NCBI RefSeq assembly: GCF_003576645.1
Contig: NC_044917.1
Coordinates: forward strand, 20,758,446-20,822,445
Direction of reading: 5' to 3'
Length of the DNA: 64,000 bases
Origin: Ipomoea triloba
Taxonomy: Eukaryota; Streptophyta; Magnoliopsida; Solanales; Convolvulaceae
Both the position numbers and the translations under genes were made by a program. Below, piece after piece: positions 59,413-64,000 of this stretch (the first letter of the stretch is position 1; the number at the start of each line of letters is the position of its first letter). A model generated the notes under the pieces. It saw only the letters and a program-made list of their open reading frames with translations, was not told the origin of the DNA and ran no database searches.

Positions 59413-61683
59413 ATAAATAGCATGATTTTTATACTTAAAGCTACAAATTCTACTCTTATTGACACTCACTATTTTGGAGTACCCTCCCAAAAAGAAAAAG
59501 GTGTGTCAATCAAATTGAGTAGTAATTTAGTGGATGAGTTGAAACTCTCTTCGAGTAATAGGGAGGTTGGGGTTTAGACCCCATCACAAATAATCTTACT
59601 AGTTTGGTATGAGACTTGATATTATGCCGGTTTGATTTATCTTTTAATGGGTCCTTGGGACAAGTTTATAAGAGTAAGAATATACACAGAAGAAATGAGG
59701 AAAGTGAGTTATCAAACAAAATCGATAACAAGTCAAAGAAGATTAATGTGAGGATGCATATGGAGTATCGCCTTGAATATTGGCATCCACATGGGGGCCA
59801 AGAGGGCCCAAGCCTCTCATTACTCTTCCTCCATGATGAAAGCTAGGCTCTCTTAAAGCACCAATCTCTATCTACCTGTCTTTTGGCTGGTAGTTACTAC
59901 TGCAACTTGCAAGTGGGAAACAGATTTAAAAAAAAAAAAAAAAACACCATAAAGTTTTTAAAAAAATAATAAAAAACAAAAAACAAGAATTCAAAAAGGT
60001 AAAAGGAGGCTTCTGTTACTATTTCAGAAAGTGCATGGGAATAGGAGGAGGGGAGGGGGGACCTTTCAATGTTAGGGTTGGAAGGTATGATGGGTTTTGT
60101 GAGTGTGAGAGAGAAAAGTGAAAGGACAATGGGATGATGATGATGCTTTGGATACCTCATTCATTATTATTATATTATATTTTACACACTCTCATTGATG
60201 GAGGTCAAAGACAATAAGCTTCAAGCCAACCTGCATAGCTACATCAAGAAAAATTTGAAAGGCTTTTCTACTCTTTTCCTTAATCTATTGTGAGATTTTG
60301 GTGTATATATGCCATCATCCACTTTTGCATTTTTATCAAGATTCTTGATCATTAATGGGACCATTGCTCACCTTCCCATGCTTTTCTTTTATCTACTACC
60401 TAGATTAGTAGGTAAAATGTATAGCATATATATTAATGCATTATTTTAAATAACATTTTCTATTTCAAATTAAGTTTTAATTTAATTTGAACTCTTCTCT
60501 AAAATATGACATACTGAACCAGTGAGTTAAGTCCGTACATATTTTTAATTTGAAGTCTTGATCGAGTTGCTGGTGAAATGTTCAAAATTATGTGTATGTA
60601 ACAATACTTTTCTAGAGTTATTTTCAAATAAGACCAATTAATAAGACTTTACTAGATTAGTTTTATCTCTTGAAATGCGGGTATTAATACATTATTTAAA
60701 AAAAATAGGTTTGAATATGCCAAGACCTTGTGCTCTAGAAATACCAAGTTAAACTCCCATATGAAAAGTTGTGGAAAAATTACATGTGGAAACAACATCA
60801 ACATAACTGAATAGCATATAATTTACAGGTAAATTATTTTCTAATTTCACTTTTTAAAGAGTTTGAGGACTACCATAAGGTTTTTTGTTTTTGTTTTGTT
60901 TTTTTTTTTAGTTTTTTTTTTAATTATAGAGTGCAATTGACATTTTCTAAATAGTTAATGGCTTATTTGACTTTCTCATAATCTTTTCTAGTTTTAGTTT
61001 AAATGTTTCTGTTGTGTTCATAATTTTTTACTAAATAAGAATTACTTGATCCATACACTACATTTTAATACTATGTTAGAAGATAAATTCACTCACAAAA
61101 TTGTACTAATGATTGTGCATATTTTGACATAAATAATTACAATTAATTAGACAATTACATATAGTAATATACTAATATCTCTATCCAAACAATTCATGTT
61201 GGTAGAGGAATAATAGACCATCAATACTAAGAACTCTAACCAAACAATTCATGTTGGGAGAGGAATGATAGACCATCAGTACGTATATCTTAAATGATAC
61301 ACTACTATGATGCACAAAAAGTTATAAAGATAAATGCTTTTGCATTTGGGAAATATATTTCATGATCAAATTCTATTTAAATCATCGACTATTATGATAT
61401 CAACATATTTAGTCATACTTTTTAAATTTTGCACTATTAAATCATTGATTTTTATTAGTTATCACAATTAATCATCCATTTAAATTTCATTGTCAATAAA
61501 AAGTGTTAACATGTGATTAGGGAAATAAATTGCAAGTTGAGCTAAGAGGTTTGAATGATGAAATTACATATTTGCTCTCTTTATTATTAAGTTATTTAAT
61601 GACAAGATTTTAAAGGAAAGGCTAATTGTGACAAGCAAATGTAAGTCAATGATATAATTAGACAAAATTAGCGACCCCCCATT
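59413..61683. other. Intergenic, no supported gene
   Basis: Open frames at 59616-59846 and others lack recognisable motifs. AT-rich throughout. A repeated phrase CCAAACAATTCATGTTGG(T/G)AG occurs twice near 61180-61260. Confidence 0.55.
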
Positions 61684-61905
61684 GAGTTGGTCAGACAGTT
61701 AAATTGATAACCACTTGGTTCCAAGTTCAACTTATCATAGAAGTTGCCTATTGACCTTATTGGATACTTGGTTTGAGTCAGCTAGCTATGGACAACTAAG
61801 GTTCATTTACCTCATTGTGATCCTTTGTTTGCTAAGGTCACAAGATGTGCTCATACATTCCGGTAACAGTTGCAGATTTTTCCGTAAATCAAAATTTAAG
61901 AAAAA
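61684..61905 (+). mobile_element. tRNA-derived SINE, family B
   Basis: Starts AGTTGGTCAGACAGTTAAAT, then GGTTCCAAGTTCAACTT (box B-like), then a body with TTACCTCATTGTGATCCTTT and CTAAGGTCACAAGATG, ending in an A-rich tail near 61905. Confidence 0.7.
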
Positions 61906-62319
61906 AATAAAAAATTCAAATTAAATATGGCAATGATACAATAATCGACAATTAAAGTTAAATTTGCTATATTTTTCACAGTAGAAACTTTAAAAAAACG
62001 TTTCATGTATGATATTTTCATAATTTAAAAAGTTTGGACTACTTTGGATACACATTTCTTATTATTCTTTTTTAATCAAAAGAAATTTGGTTATTATTCT
62101 TTGTTGGGAGTCTATATACCCCTATTACTTTTTAGTCAGAAGAGTTAAATAGGCCAATCTACTACTAGCAAGTATTCAATTCACACCTTGAATTAAAATA
62201 AAATCTAATTTGACACATTAACTCCTAAAAAATTTTCACTAAGCATTTTTTTACCGGTATTCTATAGGTACCCAGTCCAACAAGCTGACGTGTAATTCAC
62301 CTATTCACTTAACAATCAT

Positions 62320-62850
62320 CAATATTCGTAATAAAACGCATCATTCTATGCATTAAAATGCACCACAGCATGCCTCATGTCAGATTATAAACATACACTA
62401 TTTAGTATTTACACATATTAGAAAATATGTGCTAAAATATGCACCATTCTACGTATTAAAATGCACCACAAAATGTGTTAAAATGCACAATTCCACTTAT
62501 TAAAAATCTTCATCTCAGATTATAAACATGCACTATTACATTTATTAGAAAACATGTGTTAAAATACACACTATTCTACGTATTAAAATGTACCAGATGA
62601 CGGATTAAAATACACCATTTCACACCATTCTATGTATGAAAATGCACCAAAGGACGGATTAAAACACACCATTCCACAACACAGTTACACACCATTCTAC
62701 GTATGAAAATGCACCAAAAGATGGATTAAAACACACCATTTCACAACACAGTTAAATGTACCAACATATGTAATAAAACGCACCACAACATGTATTAAAA
62801 CGCACCACAACATGTATTGAAACGCACCACACCATGTACTAAAATGCACT
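62320..62850. repeat. Tandem array with AAAATGCACCA and TTCTACGTATTAAAA units
   Basis: More than fifteen imperfect units of about 20-35 bp. Part of the same architecture as the dispersed repeat that follows. Confidence 0.75.
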
Positions 62851-63007
62851 ATTTCAATTATATTCACGTAATATAAATACTAAAATTACCAAAAAGCCCT
62901 CCACTTAACATGCGTGAACTGCAATTGCCACCATTAGATTAATTCAATTGGATGACACAGATGTAGCTGCACGACCGCATGGAGTGACCAGGCCACATAT
63001 AGCCATT

Positions 63008-63033
63008 ATATATATATATATATATATATATAT
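63008..63033. repeat. TA microsatellite
   Basis: Short (TA)n between two repeat-family ends. Confidence 0.9.
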
Positions 63034-63052
63034 TGGTCATAATCAGGTGTAG

Positions 63053-63266
63053 CCACGCCTTAACATGCGGTCAGTGCGGCCGCACCACTATGTATACAAA
63101 TATACACCACTCAATGTTAGAAATGCACAACACAAATATGCACCATTAAGTATGCATCACCAAAAATACACCATTAGGTATGCAAATGTACACCACACAG
63201 TATTAGGAAATACATCATCAGTAGCAGGGGAGTTATGGTGCATTATTTTGGGTGTGTGGTGTGTAT
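63053..63266 (+). repeat. Dispersed GTGCGGCCGCAC element, copy
   Basis: Begins near CACGCCTTAACATGCGGTCA and includes GTGCGGCCGCACCACTATG, then the same body as 21040-21375 with more substitutions, ending at GGTGCATTATTTTGGGTGTG. Confidence 0.75.
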
Positions 63267-63289
63267 AAATAAGAGTTAATAATATAAAG

Positions 63290-63293
<4 letters not shown>

Positions 63294-63335
<42 letters not shown>
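63294..63335. repeat. TA microsatellite
   Basis: (TA)n. Confidence 0.95.
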
Positions 63336-63339
<4 letters not shown>

Positions 63340-63454
63340 ATTTATTTATTTTATATAATATAGTTAAGATGAGATCACATTCTTATTGAATTAAAATCTA
63401 TGAGGGAGAATTATTTTTTAATATTGTTAAAATATATTTAATTTTTTAATTTAT

Positions 63455-63656
63455 GGAAAGTCAACCTCCACTCTTTAGAGGTGTGGTCTGGGTGAAACCT
63501 ATCTTTTGACCTAGAAGGCAAATGACTACAATGAGGTAATTAAACTGGCCTATATATGTTGCTCATACCTTATCGGCTCAATAAGCAGCTCGTATTGAGA
63601 ACCAAACTTGAAAGCTTGTGGTTATCAAGTCAACTGTTTGACCAATTCGGTTGGGA
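63455..63656 (-). mobile_element. tRNA-derived SINE, family B
   Basis: The minus strand starts CCCAACCGAATTGGTCAAAC, then AGTTGACTTGATAACCACAA, and a body TTACCTCATTGTAGTCATTT with CTAGGTCAAAAGATAGG that matches 61684-61905. Confidence 0.7.
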
Positions 63657-63940
63657 ATTTCTAAAATTGTATTTATTTAACAATTACAATTGATGGTGTT
63701 AGGATACTTGGATTGGGCATAACCGGCGTGACATTAGGTTAAAGGAGCAATCCATTAAGTTAACCCACATAATTTTCTAAATTAAAGGAGGTAATCATAA
63801 TCATATTAATTAATTTGACGATAATACCCATAAATTTAATACTCATTTAACATAAATCTTAACGGAGAATCATTTGTGGTCAAAAATAAAAGTCAAGGTG
63901 CGTGTTCTAATTCAAATGAAAATCAAGAACTAAATGAAGT

Positions 63941-64000
63941 AGAGAAATTTCCACTTTTGGTCTCACGAGTATGAAACCATTTTCATATTTGGTTCATGAC
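63941..64000 (+). mobile_element. MULE-like left TIR, cut by window end
   Basis: GAGAAATTTCCACTTTTGGT at 63941 resembles the GAGAAAATTGTAATTTTGG start of the MULEs above. The element continues beyond the window. Confidence 0.5.

Overview
This is a plant nuclear window, from a eudicot genome that is AT-rich and full of transposons. The evidence is three spliced plant genes with GT-AG introns, a nuclear tRNA-Asp, and every major class of plant transposable element. The lineage cannot be fixed from the sequence alone. The repeat style suggests an asterid such as Ipomoea, but that is a guess.

Layout. 1-4.5 kb: remains of an element carrying a Ulp1-type protease, with GTGTGCAC repeats. 4.5-8.6 kb: a Helitron end, long TA/TG microsatellites and an LTR-like stretch holding a 962-bp MULE with an exact 9-bp target duplication. 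8.6-12.4 kb: the decayed 3' half of a SIRE-like Copia element with its polypurine tract and LTR start. 12.4-16.2 kb: hAT, CACTA and Stowaway-like fragments, a retroposed transcript and a SINE. 17.4-21.4 kb: a MULE that captured a PEP-carboxylase-kinase-like fragment, in a region duplicated both directly and inverted. 24.3-26.5 kb: a SINE and a full-length, ORF1-only LINE. 31-40 kb: a minus-strand Gypsy element broken by a PIF/Harbinger transposon, its LTR holding a hAT element. 40.6-46.2 kb: a complete 5.6-kb CACTA element containing another hAT. 55.4-64 kb: repeats, SINEs and MULE ends.

Genes with good support: a plastid acyl carrier protein (46853-47649, 4 exons, 141 aa); tRNA-Asp(GUC) (48839-48910, minus); a homolog of SCD2, STOMATAL CYTOKINESIS DEFECTIVE 2 (49257-54938, 17 exons, 576 aa); an unrecognised 131-aa coiled-coil protein (27796-28631, minus, 4 coding exons); and a weaker 83-aa single-exon gene at 27084 with a TATA box and ABRE-like sites. 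They serve fatty-acid synthesis, translation, membrane trafficking and cytokinesis; their neighbourhood shows no shared pathway.

The most notable theme is gene capture and retroposition. Two of four related MULEs carry host-gene pieces, one retrocopy preserves a plastid transit-peptide-like N terminus, and one LINE carries only ORF1. Assembly caveats: gaps at 5564, 19096 and 40868-41105. The 19096 gap sits exactly at a duplicate-copy junction.
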